Source of the DNA: Ascochyta rabiei
Lineage: Eukaryota; Ascomycota; Dothideomycetes; Pleosporales; Didymellaceae
Direction: 5' to 3'
NCBI RefSeq assembly: GCF_004011695.2
Contig: NC_082408.1
Span: 1,597,501-1,661,500 of the forward strand
DNA length: 64,000 bases
The notes below the pieces were generated by a model. It saw nothing but the letters and a program-made list of their open reading frames with translations, ran no database searches and was not told the DNA's origin. Made by a program: the position numbers and the translations under genes. This document shows, piece after piece, positions 1-10,692 of the stretch (the first letter of the stretch is position 1; the number at the start of each line of letters is the position of its first letter).

Positions 1-56
1 ATTGCAACCATCGCACACAACACCACGAGAGCTGCAGACGCTGACAGTGATGACAG

Positions 57-602
57 GAGCTCAAGTTCGGTGTCGAGGGACGCGCCGCCCTGCTCAAGGG
101 TGTCGACACAATCGCCCGCGCTGTCTCGACAACGCTCGGCCCCAAGGGTCGCAACGTCCTCATCGAGTCCAGCTACGGCTCGCCCAAGATCACAAAGGGT
201 ATGTCATGCGCACGACACACGTCTGCGACCTATTGCTGACCTAACTTAGATGGTGTGACCGTCTCCAAGGCCATCACCCTCGAGGACAAGTTCGAGAACC
301 TCGGTGCGCGTCTGCTCCAGGATGTTGCCTCCAAGACCAACGAGGTCGCCGGTGACGGTACCACAACCGCCACCGTCCTCGCCCGCGCCATCTTCTCCGA
401 GACCGTCAAGAACGTCGCTGCTGGATGCAACCCCATGGACCTGAGGCGCGGAACCCAGGCCGCCGTCGAGGCTGTTGTCGAGTACCTGCGCGCAAACAAG
501 AAGGAGATCACCACCAGCGAGGAGATCTCCCAGGTTGCCACCATCTCCGCCAACGGCGACACCCACATTGGCAAGCTCCTCTCCAACGCCATGGAGAAGG
601 TT

Positions 603-634
<32 letters not shown>

Positions 635-1760
635 CAAGACCATCGAGGACGAGCTCGAGATCACCGAGGGAATGAAGTTCGACCGCGGTTACATCTCTCC
701 CTACTTCATTACCGACGCCAAGAGCTCCAAGGTCGAGTTCGAGAAGCCCTTGATCCTCCTCTCCGAGAAGAAGATCTCTGCTGTCCAGGACATCATCCCC
801 GCTCTCGAGGCCTCCCAGCAGCAGCGCCGCCCGCTTGTCATCATTGCTGAGGACATTGACGGTGAGGCCCTTGCCGTCTGCATTCTCAACAAGCTGCGTG
901 GTCAGCTCCAGGTCGCCGCCGTCAAGGCTCCTGGCTTCGGTGACAACCGCAAGTCCATCCTCGGCGACCTTGCCGTCCTGACAAACGCTACCGTCTTCAG
1001 CGACGACCTCGACATCAAGCTCGAGAAGGCAACCGCCGAGATGCTTGGTTCCACCGGTGCTATCACCATCACCAAGGAGGACACCATCTTCCTCAACGGT
1101 GACGGCAGCAAGGACGCCGTCTCCCAGCGCTGCGAGCAGATCCGCGGTGTCATGGCCGACCCCTCCACCTCCGAGTACGAGAAGGAGAAGCTTCAGGAGC
1201 GTCTTGCCAAACTCTCCGGTGGCGTTGCCGTCATCAAGGTCGGCGGTGCCTCGGAGGTTGAGGTTGGTGAGAAGAAGGACCGCATCGTCGACGCCCTCAA
1301 CGCCACCCGCGCTGCCGTCGAGGAGGGCATCCTCCCCGGTGGTGGCACTGGTCTCCTCAAGGCTTCCGTCAACGCTCTTAAGAACGTCAAGGCCGCCAAC
1401 TTCGACCAGCAGCTTGGTATCACCATTGTCAAGAACGCCATTACCCACCCCGCCCGCAAGATTGTCGAGAACGCCGGTGCTGAGGGCTCCGTTGTTGTTG
1501 GCAAGCTTACCGATGAGTTTGGCGGCGACTTCAACAAGGGCTTCAACAGCGCCACAGGCGAGTATGTCAACATGATTGACGCGGGTATCCTCGATCCCTT
1601 CAAGGTCGTCCGTACCGCTCTCGTCGATGCTAGCGGTGTTGCTTCTCTTCTCGGAACCACCGAGGTTGCGATTGTCGAGGCCGTCGAGAAGAACCCCAGC
1701 CCGATGGGCGGCGCAGGCGGAAACCCCATGGCCGGAATGGGAGGTATGATGGGAATGTGA
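57..1760 (+). CDS. hsp60: Mitochondrial chaperonin Hsp60 (5' end outside window)
   Basis: Group I chaperonin that folds imported proteins in the mitochondrial matrix in an ATP-driven double-ring complex with Hsp10. Exons seen are 57..198 and 250..1760; the 51-nt intron 199..249 has a GTATGT donor and a CTGAC branch point. Positions 1..56 read as the 3' end of an earlier intron (CTGAC, then AG at 55-56), so the presequence and first residues are outside. The first visible exon begins [13 protein letters not shown]. Family marks are the ATP-site motif GDGTTT, the cpn60 signature [12 protein letters not shown] and the Gly/Met-rich tail ending GGMMGM, all typical of mitochondrial Hsp60. Codons end mostly in C or G, as expected for a highly expressed gene. 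Identity is essentially certain; only the exact start of the first visible exon is inferred. Confidence 0.97.
199..249 (+). other. Intron of hsp60
   Basis: 51-nt spliceosomal intron in phase 1: GTATGT donor, CTGAC branch point about 10 nt before the AG. Joining the flanks restores the conserved stretch [15 protein letters not shown]. Confidence 0.93.
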
Positions 1761-2550
1761 GAAGTCGATTGAAGTAGCCATGTCATTCGCTTCTCACGCC
1801 TTTTCTCTATACCCTCTTTAGTATCCAAGTCTTTCCCAGCGACGGTTCGTATACACGACATTGGGTTGGTACTCCGCTCCTGTTCTCGCCTGTCTTCATA
1901 ATTACCTGTACGAAAAGCGTAGCATTTGCTTTGATTGTTGTACGATATCATGTGTATTTAGAAGGACTCCTGGGAAGGACAAGATGTAAAAGTGACCAAA
2001 GAATAATAAACACGTTCAAACGCACACTCTTGCGCTGCTGAGGTTACTACAAAGAGTTCACCATGTATCCTGGAGAGCAGTGGTAAGATGTGAAAGCATC
2101 TGTGGAAGACTGTACAGGTGCAGTGCGACGGGGAGTCGTACGGTTAACGAGAGATGGCTGTTCCCGCAGAAGACGCCTTGCTATGTCTTGATGACCTGGT
2201 TGACCGTGGGTTGTGTAGACAAGGATCCTAGCTCATGTGGCCAATAAGTGGCGCGGTTGCTGGGGCAGACGGCATTTGCGCCTGCTTGCCCCTCTAGACA
2301 GTGCCCCACCCTTTTCGCACCCACCTCCGTCAGCCCATCTATCTCTCCCTCTCCTTACTTGCGCAGTTCCTCCATCCTCCCCAATTGACGTAAGCAGCCC
2401 CCTCCCGCTCCAGGCACCCACCTGATCACTGCAATGCCGCGCCTACTGCGCGCAGGCGATGACGATGACGACGACGACGACGACGCTGACAGGCAGCACA
2501 GTACGATAAAGCTATAACGCTTCCCCACTACACGCAACACACAACACATC
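1761..2550. other. Intergenic region hsp60 to cofilin
   Basis: No coding signal. It holds the hsp60 3' region, with an AATAATAAA-type A-rich stretch near 2002-2012, and the cofilin promoter. About 100 bases upstream of the cofilin start is a short GAC/GAT trinucleotide run (2457-2490) followed by an A/C-rich leader ending in ACACATC just before the ATG. Confidence 0.6.
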
Positions 2551-3268
2551 ATGGTAGGGCTCCTCAGACCGCGAACGACGACGGACAGCGCTAACAGCAC
2601 GTGAACAGGCTCAGTCCGGGTACGTACCACGGCTCATGCAGTTTGATGCGTGACAAGCTGTCGCATGGCGCCCCCCTCCCCCACGTTCTCTCCACACATG
2701 CCCGCGCCCTACACCGCCACGTCCATGCCCGTCCCAAGGCACCCCGCTAATCTGCGCACTCCAGTGTCTCCGTCGCGCCCGAGTGCATCAGCGCCTTCAA
2801 CGAGCTCAAGCTCGGCAAGGACATCAAGTGGATCATCTACAGGATCAGCGACGACTGGAAGGAGATTGTCGTCGAGGAGACATCCAAGGAGGCTGACTGG
2901 TCCGTCTTCCGCGAGAAGCTCCTCAACGCCAAGAGCAAGGACCGCAAGGGCAAGGAGGGCATCGGCGGCCGCTACGCTGTCTTCGACGTCGAGTACGAGC
3001 TTGACGGCGGCGAGGGCACACGCTCCAAGATCACCTTCATCTCGTGGACCCCCGATGATGCGCCGCAATACGTGAGTCTCAGGCGGCTATCGTCACCAAG
3101 TGAGCCAGGCGAACGACTACTGACGCCCTGCAGCCCCGCATGATGTACAGCTCCTCCAAGGAGGCCATCAAGCGCGCCCTCAACGGTCTCGCCGCCGACA
3201 TCCAGGCCAACGACGCCGACGACATCGAGTTCGACAACATCAAGTCCCGCGTCTCCAAGGGCCGATAA
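2551..3268 (+). CDS. cof1: Cofilin (actin-depolymerising factor)
   Basis: Binds and severs actin filaments and recycles actin monomers at cortical patches and in the growing hyphal tip. Four exons: 2551..2553 (the ATG alone), 2609..2619, 2765..3071 and 3134..3268, giving 151 residues. The protein starts MAQSGVSVAPEC and contains the single ADF-H domain, including the KDIKWIIYRISDDW strand and the long actin-binding helix region around MMYSSSKEAIKRALNG. Fungal cofilins are about 140-155 residues, so the length fits. An intron directly after the ATG is a known layout for fungal cofilin genes, and the phases agree at every junction. The gene converges on Get5, 353 bases downstream. Confidence 0.95.
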
Positions 3269-3621
3269 GCGTGTCGCTTGTGTGTTTGTCGATTTCGCGC
3301 ACCCAAAAGCAAGCATTAGGGTGATTTGTTTTGGCAATGACTATGACGAAATGAAGCCGAGTTTGCGTTTTGGCCGGTACAGATGGAATGGCATAGCGAC
3401 CTAGGGTTAGTCCTGCGGCGAGCTGACCGTAGTGGACTCGTGATGGTGTACAGCGCCAGTGCTGTAGGTTGCAAGGCTTGTCCCAACCCTGGTGACGACA
3501 GACCTGGCGAAATATCACAGATGAACGACTTTATTGATACCATCCGCCCGCATGATGTATTGTGATGTGATGCAATGGGAGGTTATGTGAGGTGGTATGC
3601 TTATCGATCTCTTTCAAACAA
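3269..3621. other. Shared 3' region of cofilin and Get5
   Basis: A 353-bp spacer between two convergent stop codons. I see no gene or repeat in it; it must hold both polyadenylation regions. Confidence 0.5.
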
Positions 3622-4421
3622 TCACCGATCAGCTTGCCAGGCCTTCCTGAAGACGCCCACCAGCCTCTCGCCTTCGTGCTCGTCCTTTATTCTCTGCAGA
3701 ACAAAGTTGTTCAAATCAGCCCAGAATTCGTCGGTAGCTACCACCTCCTTCCCACTCGGCCCCACCGCCGCCGCACCCCCGACAGCTCCTACGCTCGCTC
3801 CAGCTCCAGCCCCAGTCCCAGCCCCAGCCCCAGCCAAGCCTTTGTCGCTCTCACTTGGCGCCACGGCTGCCGGGCTCGCGACCGGCGACTCTGCGCTTGG
3901 TGTCGACGCGCCTCCTGCCGCCGCGCCGCCCATGACCATGACGCCAAACTCTACATCCGCGCCTGCTTCTGCGCCAATAACTTCGCTGATCAGCTTGGAG
4001 TCGGTGACGGGCTTCTTCTTGTACAGGATCTTGATCTTGGTCGCGGGTATGCTGGTCGCTGTGCTGTACTGCTGCTTGAGGTCGTAGACGGAGGTTTTGG
4101 CCGGGTCGACGGCGGAGAGAGGCAGTGTCGGGGTGGTGGGTTTCATGGGCTTGAGGCTGATGTTGACGGCCGAGGTCGAGGGGGCATCTTGTGTGGCTTT
4201 GGGGTTGGGTCGCTGCGGGTGGCCCTGCGGCAGACGGGGGAGGATGGGCTTTTTGGTGGTGATCAGTTTTGGCGGGTCGAGAGAGGGCAGCGGGGGGAGG
4301 GAAGTCGTACAACGCCTGTAGCTGGGTAGGTTCGCGCGTCGGACACGTAGTCGGATGACAGCTTGACCGGGCGCGAATCGATTGCTCCGAGGAACGTCTT
4401 GCAGAAGGTGAGTTCGGACAT
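3622..4421 (-). CDS. get5: Get5/Mdy2-type ubiquitin-like protein of the GET pathway
   Basis: Get5 links Get4 to Sgt2 in the cytosolic pathway that hands tail-anchored membrane proteins to Get3. The N-terminal block (MSELTFCKTFLGAIDSRPVK) matches the Get4-binding segment of fungal Get5. Next come a linker, a ubiquitin-like domain (about SVYDLKQQY to VEFGVMVMGG), an Ala/Gly-rich linker and the C-terminal dimerisation helix region (DEFWADLNNFVLQRIKDEHEG). My model has exon 1 at 4421..4314 and exon 2 at 4248..3622, 244 residues. The 65-nt intron has an unusual GTTGTA donor, a CTGAT branch and an AAAAAG acceptor, and is in phase 0. A one-base loss in a C run near 4292-4297 would be the alternative explanation for the frame change. 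The gene is divergent from Nop2. Confidence 0.85.
4249..4313 (-). other. Proposed Get5 intron with weak donor
   Basis: 65 nt, donor GTTGTA rather than the GTANGT used elsewhere in the window, branch-like CTGAT 18 nt before the acceptor. It keeps phase 0 and joins the Get4-binding segment to the proline-rich linker. A C-homopolymer frameshift inside it is the competing reading. Confidence 0.6.
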
Positions 4422-4789
4422 GGTGGTGGTGGTGGTCGAAGTGGTGGTGGTAAGAGGGGAGATGGTAAAATGATAATCCAGTGGGAGGCGCCAGACAATT
4501 ACGGCAGCTATCAAAGCAACAAACTAAACCGGTGCTGTGTCGGTGGGTACCAGAAGATATGCGCAACGTGTTGGTGTTGACAGCTTGGCCGGCGATGACA
4601 TCGTCGCTTCCGTCTCCTCTGAGCGGGCGGGGGCGCTAGTGGGCTGGATTCTGCCGAACTCCTGGGCGGTAAGCTCTAAAAAAAGTGAAAGTTCCAAGTC
4701 GCAGCGGCCGGGCGTGAAACACCACTTCTCAATCTAAACCCTCTTTCCACCCCCTCACCCCCCACAGACACACAGACACATCCGCAATC
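4422..4789. promoter_or_regulatory. Divergent promoter of Get5 and Nop2
   Basis: A 368-bp region between two divergent start codons. The Get5 side carries a (CCA/CAC)n-type run in its leader (4420-4450). The Nop2 side has a pyrimidine-rich, ACAC-rich leader (4738-4785) directly before the ATG, a common fungal start context. No TATA box stands out. Confidence 0.55.
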
Positions 4790-7167
4790 ATGGGTGGCAT
4801 GAAGAATAAGAAGAAGCAGGGCATGCCCGAGCCCCTCGACGAAGCGCTCGTCACGCGCAAGAGAAAAGACTACGAGGCGCCCGTGCCCAAGGAGCAGAAG
4901 AGGCGGAGGATGGAGGCCAGGGAAAAGGCAAAGGCCAAGGCGGCGCCTGTGTCCAAGAAAGCTGCAGCGACCAACGGTGCCGCCAAGAAGGGTGCTGCAA
5001 AGCCTGTCAAGGCCGCTAAGCCTGCGAAGAAGTCTGCGCCGCCGCCGGTTTCCGACGATGAAGACGACTTCTCAGACGATATCGATGACTCAGATGCCAT
5101 GGAGGGTGTTGCAGGCAATGTCAAGGTCACCGGACTCGATGCCCTCGGCAGCGCCTCTGAGGACGACAGCGAGATCGACGAAGACGACTTCGACTCGGAC
5201 GAGGAACCCACCAAGGTTGGCATGTGGTCGGACGACGAGGACGGCGACGTGGAGGAGCAGCTCACAGCAGCCAACATTGAGGGTTTGTCGCGGAAGCTGG
5301 ACATGCAACGGGCCATTGAAGAAGCCGAGGCACAGGCCGAACTCGAGGAAGGAAACTTGCAGACCAACATTGCAGCCGGTGACAGGCCGAAGGTGCTGGA
5401 GGACGAAGAGGATGAGGATGGCCGCAAGATCTCCAACCTCGTCACACAAGACATCCAGCTCCTGCGAACACGACTCAACGACACCGTCCGCGTGCTCGAC
5501 GACTTCAAGAACCTGGCAGAACCGGGCCGCGACCGCGCAGAATACCGCGCACAGCTGCTGAAGGACATCTGCTCGTACTACGGCTACTCCGAGTTCCTTG
5601 CCGACAAGCTGCTCGGCCTGTTCCCTGCTCGCGAAGCTTTTGCCTTCTTCGAGGCCAACGAGACGCCCAGACCCATTGTCATCCGTACCAACACCCTCCG
5701 CACACATCGTCGTGAACTCGCGCAGTCGCTTATCAACCGTGGTGTCCAGCTCGAGCCCGTTGGCAAGTGGTCCAAGGTCGGTCTGCAGATCTTCGACGCC
5801 CAAGTACCGCTTGGTGCCACCCCCGAGTACTTGGCTGGTCAATACATTCTCCAGGCTGCTTCCTCGTTCCTGCCCGTCATGGCTCTCGCGCCTCAGGAGA
5901 ACGAGCGCGTGCTCGATATGGCTGCTGCTCCCGGTGGTAAGACGACGCATTTGGCTGCTCTGATGAAGAACACTGGGTGCATCTTCGCCAACGATGCCAG
6001 CAAAGAGCGTTCCAAGGGTCTGATTGGTAACATTCACCGTCTCGGCGTGAGGAACAGCATCGTGTGCAACTACTCTGCTCTCGAGTTCCCCAAGGTCATG
6101 GGTGGATTCGACCGAGTCCTGCTCGACGCGCCATGCTCTGGTACTGGTGTCATTGCAAAGGATGCCAGTGTCAAGACCAACAAGACCGAGGCCGATTTCA
6201 TGAAGTTGCCTCACTTGCAGAAGCAGCTGATCCTTGCAGCCATCGACTCCGTCGACCACCACAGCAAGACCGGTGGCTACATCGTATACTCTACATGTTC
6301 TGTCACCGTAGAGGAGAACGAGCAGGTCGTACAATACGCGCTGAACAAGCGACCCAATGTCAAGCTCGTCGAGACCGGCCTTACGTTTGGTAAGGAGGGC
6401 TTCACAAAGATTGGTGGCAAGATCTTCCACCCCTCCATGAAGGTAAATCATCTTTCCCAATAAGCTCAAAAACACCTACTAACTACTGTTAGATGACACG
6501 GAGATACTACCCCCACACCTACAACGTCGACGGTTTCTTCGTTTCCAAGTTCAAGAAGATTGGCCCCACACCCCCCAATGCCGTCGGTGCCAACCAGTCT
6601 GCCAACGGCAAGCCCTCTGTCGCGCAGGACGAGTACGTCGACAAGACGCCCATCCTCACTGAAGAGGAGGAGCAAGAAGAGGATGACTTCGGCGGCTTTG
6701 ATGACGAGGAGGACAACGCATACATCGAGCGCGGCCAGGCCAGAGACGCAAGACGCAAGGGCAGGGATCCCAAGGCAGACCCGACAAAGGCCACCAAAGA
6801 GTCCAAGCCAAAGGAGAAGAAGGGCGGTGGTAAGGAGGTTGCTGGGAAGGAGGCCGCGGTGTCGCCCTCAGCTGCCAAATCCGCCAAAGGCAAGTCCGAG
6901 GCCAAGCCTGTCGAGGACGTCGTAGTCGCAGACGTCAAGGTCACGAAGAAAGACGGCAAAGGCAAGAAGGCTGGCAAGACCGAGAGCGCCGTCGCTGTCG
7001 CAGAAGTCACGCCCGTCAAGTCTCCCAAAGCCAAAGCCAACAGCGCAGACAAGAAAAAGGCAGCACCTAAGCCCGAAGTCGCAGCTTCGCCTGCTAAGAG
7101 CCCCAAAGTGAACGGCGCGGACAAGAAGGCGCGGAGAAAGAGCGGCGACAAGAAGATGAAGGCGTAG
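4790..7167 (+). CDS. nop2: Nop2-type 25S rRNA (cytosine-C5) methyltransferase
   Basis: Nucleolar enzyme that methylates a cytosine of the large-subunit rRNA and is needed for 60S assembly. Exons 4790..6442 and 6493..7167 (intron 6443..6492, 50 nt) give 775 residues. The N-terminus (about 1-115) is Lys/Ala-rich with nuclear-localisation character, followed by acidic stretches to about 220. The SAM-dependent methyltransferase fold has AAAPGGKTTHL (about 378-388). The two cysteines of the RNA m5C family are in DAPCSGTG (about 446) and STCSVTVEENE (about 503). The intron falls just before the conserved MTRRYYPHTYNVDGFF block. The C-terminal ~200 residues are a long Lys/Ala/Ser-rich tail of low complexity, as in other filamentous fungi. 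Confidence 0.96.
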
Positions 7168-7812
7168 AAAAAAGTCCTTGCATATGTGTTGAACGGAACG
7201 GAATGAAATGAAGTGGAAAGTAGCGTATTCCCATCAAACAGCTGCTGCTGCTGAAAAATTGGCTGTTTTGTTAATACCAATTGTTTTCTCGTGCATTGAG
7301 TCTTTTCTACAGCCCGAACATGTCCTCCAATCGGTAGCCTCTCGACTGTCACCAGTCCATACGCACAATGAGTGCTTTTCTCCGTATACGCACGCAAGGT
7401 TTCTGCTCTCCAACGACATCGTATCAGTACACAATGAGCGAGGACCCCAATCGCGCCGTTACGTTACAAGGCACAGAAGACAGAATGCCGCCTCACTTCC
7501 TCGTTCCTCCTCGTGGGCTTGTAGTAGCTTGTATGCATCGTGAACTGGTATGCGTCAACACCCCGCTTCTCTAGACCATCAAGATCCAGATCCTTGCAGA
7601 TCCATGGCGATCCCCGCGAAGCCGGCGGACGTGCTATGTCGCGTCGCGGTCGGTCGGTTGGTCACTGCGGGCGCCTGGAGGTAGGGAGTGCGTCGGGGTT
7701 CATGTGTGGTGCTTGCAGCGTTGCGATTCAGCGGTGATTGAGCGATGCATGCAAGCTCTGCTACGGGCGTGCGTCAGCTGGTCTGTGGCGTGAGATGGTA
7801 GAAGAAAGGAAG

Positions 7813-7821
7813 GAAGAAGAA

Positions 7822-7880
<59 letters not shown>

Positions 7881-7974
7881 AGAAGAAGAAGAAGAAGAAG
7901 AAGAAGAAGAAGAAGAAGAAGAAGAAGAAGAAGAAGAAGAAGAAGAAGAAGAACAAGAACAAGAACAAGAAGAA
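7813..7974 (+). repeat. (GAA)n microsatellite, about 160 bp
   Basis: Nearly pure GAA triplets with a few GAG interruptions in the first third and four AAC-type interruptions at the 3' end. The strand is all purine, so it could form triplex (H-) DNA. The pure run covers about 7861-7952. Confidence 0.97.
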
Positions 7975-8356
7975 CCCCCTTAAAAAATACATCGGTGCAT
8001 ACCATCCATTACAAGCCTTGCAGAAGACAAAAGCCACAATATCCCACTATCCAGAATCACACACTCAGTGCTTATGGCGAACCCAGGCATGTCTCTCTCT
8101 ATCAATCTCTACGCTCCCCCTTGCTCCGCCTTTCGCATCTCCTCCACGAACCTCATGCTTCCCACCCTTCCCCCCATCAAGCCGTCTTCCGTCTCCCCTC
8201 AACGCCTCATCTTCAGCCAGCGGCAGCCGACGCCCCTCGTCTGCGACAGGAGTATACACGCATTCACCGTCCCGAGCACCGCCCCGTTCAGGATGCACCT
8301 TTCCGTTCCTATTTCGCGAGCGCTGACTTCCGGAACCATCCCCGCCATCCCACTCC

Positions 8357-8373
8357 TTTTTTTTTTTTTTTTT
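8357..8373 (+). repeat. Poly-T run (17 T)
   Basis: Uninterrupted T17 about 95 bp beyond the stop codon of the small gene on the minus strand. On that strand it reads as A17 downstream of the transcript, so it could be a retroposed poly-A or a simple slippage tract. Confidence 0.9.
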
Positions 8374-8467
8374 CGCTCTTCGCACGCCGTCCATCGCGCT
8401 CCCCCACTCTCTCCCCGCTCAGCCGCCGTGGACGATGTTCGAACGGCCTATCGTAGAATTCCTGATC

Positions 8468-8662
8468 CTAGGCATACTTCCCTGCTTCTTTCTTGCCGAA
8501 CATGGCGAGGGACGGGTCTTTGCCGTTGTGCTCGCCGGCTGCGATTTTGTCTGGCCCGGTGCCGTGCGGGTACTGCACGTTGATACGTAATGCTGCTTGA
8601 TCGGCAAGGGCGCGGTAGGGGTCCTTGGAGACTTCGGCGTGCTTGGAGTGGTTCGAACCCAT
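8468..8662 (-). CDS. Small protein with N-myristoylation signal, unknown function
   Basis: A single exon of 64 residues starting MGSNHSKHAEVSKDPYRA. Gly2, Ser6 and Lys7 fit the N-myristoyltransferase consensus (MGxxxS/T, basic at 7), so the product is predicted to be lipid-anchored at a membrane. There is no membrane segment and no cysteine for palmitoylation. The body is polar and ends FGKKEAGKYA. Codon use supports a real gene: most codons end in C or G, unlike the surrounding non-coding DNA. I do not recognise the family. No splice sites are needed. The nearest neighbour in the same direction is the large nuclear protein upstream. Confidence 0.7.
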   Translation of the reverse strand: MGSNHSKHAEVSKDPYRALADQAALRINVQYPHGTGPDKIAAGEHNGKDPSLAMFGKKEAGKYA

Positions 8663-9029
8663 GGTCTTAGTACGATTCGGCTTCTGAGGCTTGGTGTGGG
8701 GGGTCTGTAGGTGTATGGTAGTGGGGAGATCGGGTGTATTAGAGCGAGGGAGTGTGAAGGCGTGGACGTGATCACCGTTTCAGTATGGGGAAAGTCGTGA
8801 ATGGTAGTATGCTTACTGCATACAGCGCTATCCTTGAATCGTGGATAGCTTATAGTACTCGTAAAGATGTAAAAACCCCCAGGCCCACCCAAGAACTCCA
8901 AAATTAAATCCTTCCCAAATCACTGTCTTGCCGACCCAAATCCCCCTGGAAGTGTTCATGATAGTTTAAAGAAACCAGAAGCTGCGCAACATTTCTGAGC
9001 CTGGAGGTAGTCGACAAGGTCTCCACTAC
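8663..9029. other. Spacer upstream of the small myristoylated protein
   Basis: 367 bp between the stop of the large nuclear protein and this start, both on the minus strand. It must hold the small gene's promoter; no distinct motif was recognised. Confidence 0.4.
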
Positions 9030-10661
9030 CTAGGAGGTGAAGACGTCGTCGGTGGCATCGGCAAAGCTGTTACCGTAGTCGTGAAGGCCTTCAGTGGTGA
9101 GAAGGTCGGCGAACTCTCTACCGCCGATGACCATACCCTGAAGGAATCCGATGTTATTGCCAAAAGGCGTTGCGGGAGGAGAGCTGTAGAACTGGTGGCT
9201 AGTCATCGGCGTAGCAGGGAGGTATTCGGTGTCTTGGGAAGCAGCTGGAGTCTGAGCGTCATCGCCAAACCAATGCAGCATGGGAGACGAGTCTTGAGTG
9301 TTATTGACGTAGTCGAAGATCGCAACATCTCCCTGAGCGTCTCCAGCAGGGTTGGCAGTCAGGGTTCCACTGCCGCGACTGACGTTACCACGGCGATGAG
9401 TCTGCAAAAGATTCGTCAAAAGGGAAGGCTGGGACGTCTGAATCATCTCAGGCTTCGTGTACGAGAAGTTTGTGACATCGTTTTGGTGATGAGGCACGTG
9501 GTGAGAGAATCCAGAGGAGGCAGATCCTTCAGCCGGACCTTCGTGCATCGCGTCAGTAGAGCTTCGCAGCATACTAGACCTGACCTTGCCCGGCGGCTTC
9601 TTCCATTTGTATGGTTGAACAATACCTTGACGGTCTTGATCATTGTAGGCGCGCGGCAACGTGACGATGAGGGACTGGGTCGCCTCCATGCGCGTGGGCT
9701 TCTTGCGAGGTCTGTTAGCTTCAGGTTCTTCAGAAGGCCTTGCCTGTGCACCAGACGCAGCGTTTCTGCTCTTCCGCGTCCACGCCATCTTGAGATTTGG
9801 AATTTGGTAGCCATCGGCAATCTGCTTGCCTCGGAGCTTGAGGAGAGCCTGTTGCAGGGCGCCAGCGGTGCACTTTTCGCCAACGACCTGCGCAGCTTGG
9901 TCAAAGGGAATTTGAACCCCAGTCTCTCCGCAAGCCCAGACAATACCGAGGCACACATTCTTCCAATCTTCGTCGTTCCACTTCAGGAGCTTTGCACGTG
10001 GCTGGCGCGGTTTTCGAGGAGCACCATCCTTGTTGATTTTAGCGGCCTTACGAGGACGCTCCTCCTCAGAATCGCTCGCAACGAAGTCGCGTTCCTCAGC
10101 AGGGGTGGCACTCACAGTATGTGAGTCGCGAGCGTCTTCAAGCTTGATGTCTGCATGATCTTCGTTTGTAGCGCCATAGTAATCAGGTCCACCATCGAGA
10201 ACGAAAGTATCGGGAGTGAGAGTGTCACCCGACAAAGTGCGGACCAAGCCAGAGGATGTTGGAAATTCGTGGTTGTAGTATCCACCGCCGTTTCCAGAAC
10301 TGTACACGCTCGGATAAGATGTATCGTTGGTACCGTTGAGGTGGAAGTGGTCATTGCGCATGTAGGCGTTAGCCGACGTGTAGTTGAAGCCACTGAACGG
10401 TTCGCTGAAGTGGATGTGGTCCATGTCTGCGCCTTGAGCGGCATTAACGGCAGGCTGATCATGACGCGATTGGAACTTGAGCGTCTCGTCGCGCTTGCGT
10501 TTCCTAGCGGGAGTTTCCTCTTGCTTGACGAAGCCCTTGATGGATTCTGTCTGCCTGCCGACACCAGCGTGAGGGATGTCTTGAGGGATGCTGCGAGCAG
10601 TGGTGTCCTTGGTATCTCCACAAAGAGAGATCTCTCGCAGTGCGTTGCTGTGGAAAGACAT
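9030..10661 (-). CDS. Large nuclear protein of unknown function, Myb/SANT-like core
   Basis: Single coding exon, 543 residues from the first ATG of the frame (MSFHSNALREISLC). The first ~200 residues are polar and disordered, with a basic cluster TPARKRKRDE and the acidic run DSEEERPRK. A Lys/Arg/Pro-rich stretch (APRKPRQPRAK) leads into a conserved-looking helical block of about 60 residues starting LLKWNDEDWKNVCLGIVWAC, resembling Myb/SANT-like modules in other fungal proteins. A second basic segment (RPRKKPTR) follows, then a Ser/Thr/Gln-rich C-terminus. This suggests a DNA- or chromatin-binding regulator, but I do not recognise the gene. Upstream, two introns can be read in the leader (10743..10693 and 10965..10919), so the 5' UTR is long and spliced. 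The roughly 8-kb upstream spacer fits a heavily regulated gene. Confidence 0.8.
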   Translation of the reverse strand: MSFHSNALREISLCGDTKDTTARSIPQDIPHAGVGRQTESIKGFVKQEETPARKRKRDETLKFQSRHDQPAVNAAQGADMDHIHFSEPFSGFNYTSANAYMRNDHFHLNGTNDTSYPSVYSSGNGGGYYNHEFPTSSGLVRTLSGDTLTPDTFVLDGGPDYYGATNEDHADIKLEDARDSHTVSATPAEERDFVASDSEEERPRKAAKINKDGAPRKPRQPRAKLLKWNDEDWKNVCLGIVWACGETGVQIPFDQAAQVVGEKCTAGALQQALLKLRGKQIADGYQIPNLKMAWTRKSRNAASGAQARPSEEPEANRPRKKPTRMEATQSLIVTLPRAYNDQDRQGIVQPYKWKKPPGKVRSSMLRSSTDAMHEGPAEGSASSGFSHHVPHHQNDVTNFSYTKPEMIQTSQPSLLTNLLQTHRRGNVSRGSGTLTANPAGDAQGDVAIFDYVNNTQDSSPMLHWFGDDAQTPAASQDTEYLPATPMTSHQFYSSPPATPFGNNIGFLQGMVIGGREFADLLTTEGLHDYGNSFADATDDVFTS

Positions 10662-10692
10662 GGTCGAGAACAAAAAGACAGGTGATGAAATA

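Larger units (their letters stand above)
7168..8467. other. Intergenic region with GAA tract and poly-T run
   Basis: About 1.3 kb without a credible gene. It holds the GAA/GAG tract (7813-7974) and a run of 17 T (8357-8373). The long ORFs seen here on both strands are poly-Glu, poly-Leu or poly-Phe readings of the repeat and are not genes. Confidence 0.6.

Noticed and set aside
246..1781. 511-codon antisense ORF over hsp60
   Set aside because: Mirror of the strong GC3 bias of the real gene; sequence is Leu/Gly/Asp-rich without domain, and hsp60 is certain.
5090..6475. 461-codon antisense ORF over nop2
   Set aside because: Shadow of the real gene; no domain and no independent signals.
7738..7983. 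Poly-Glu ORF and its antisense poly-Leu/Phe readings
   Set aside because: Pure translation of the GAA repeat.
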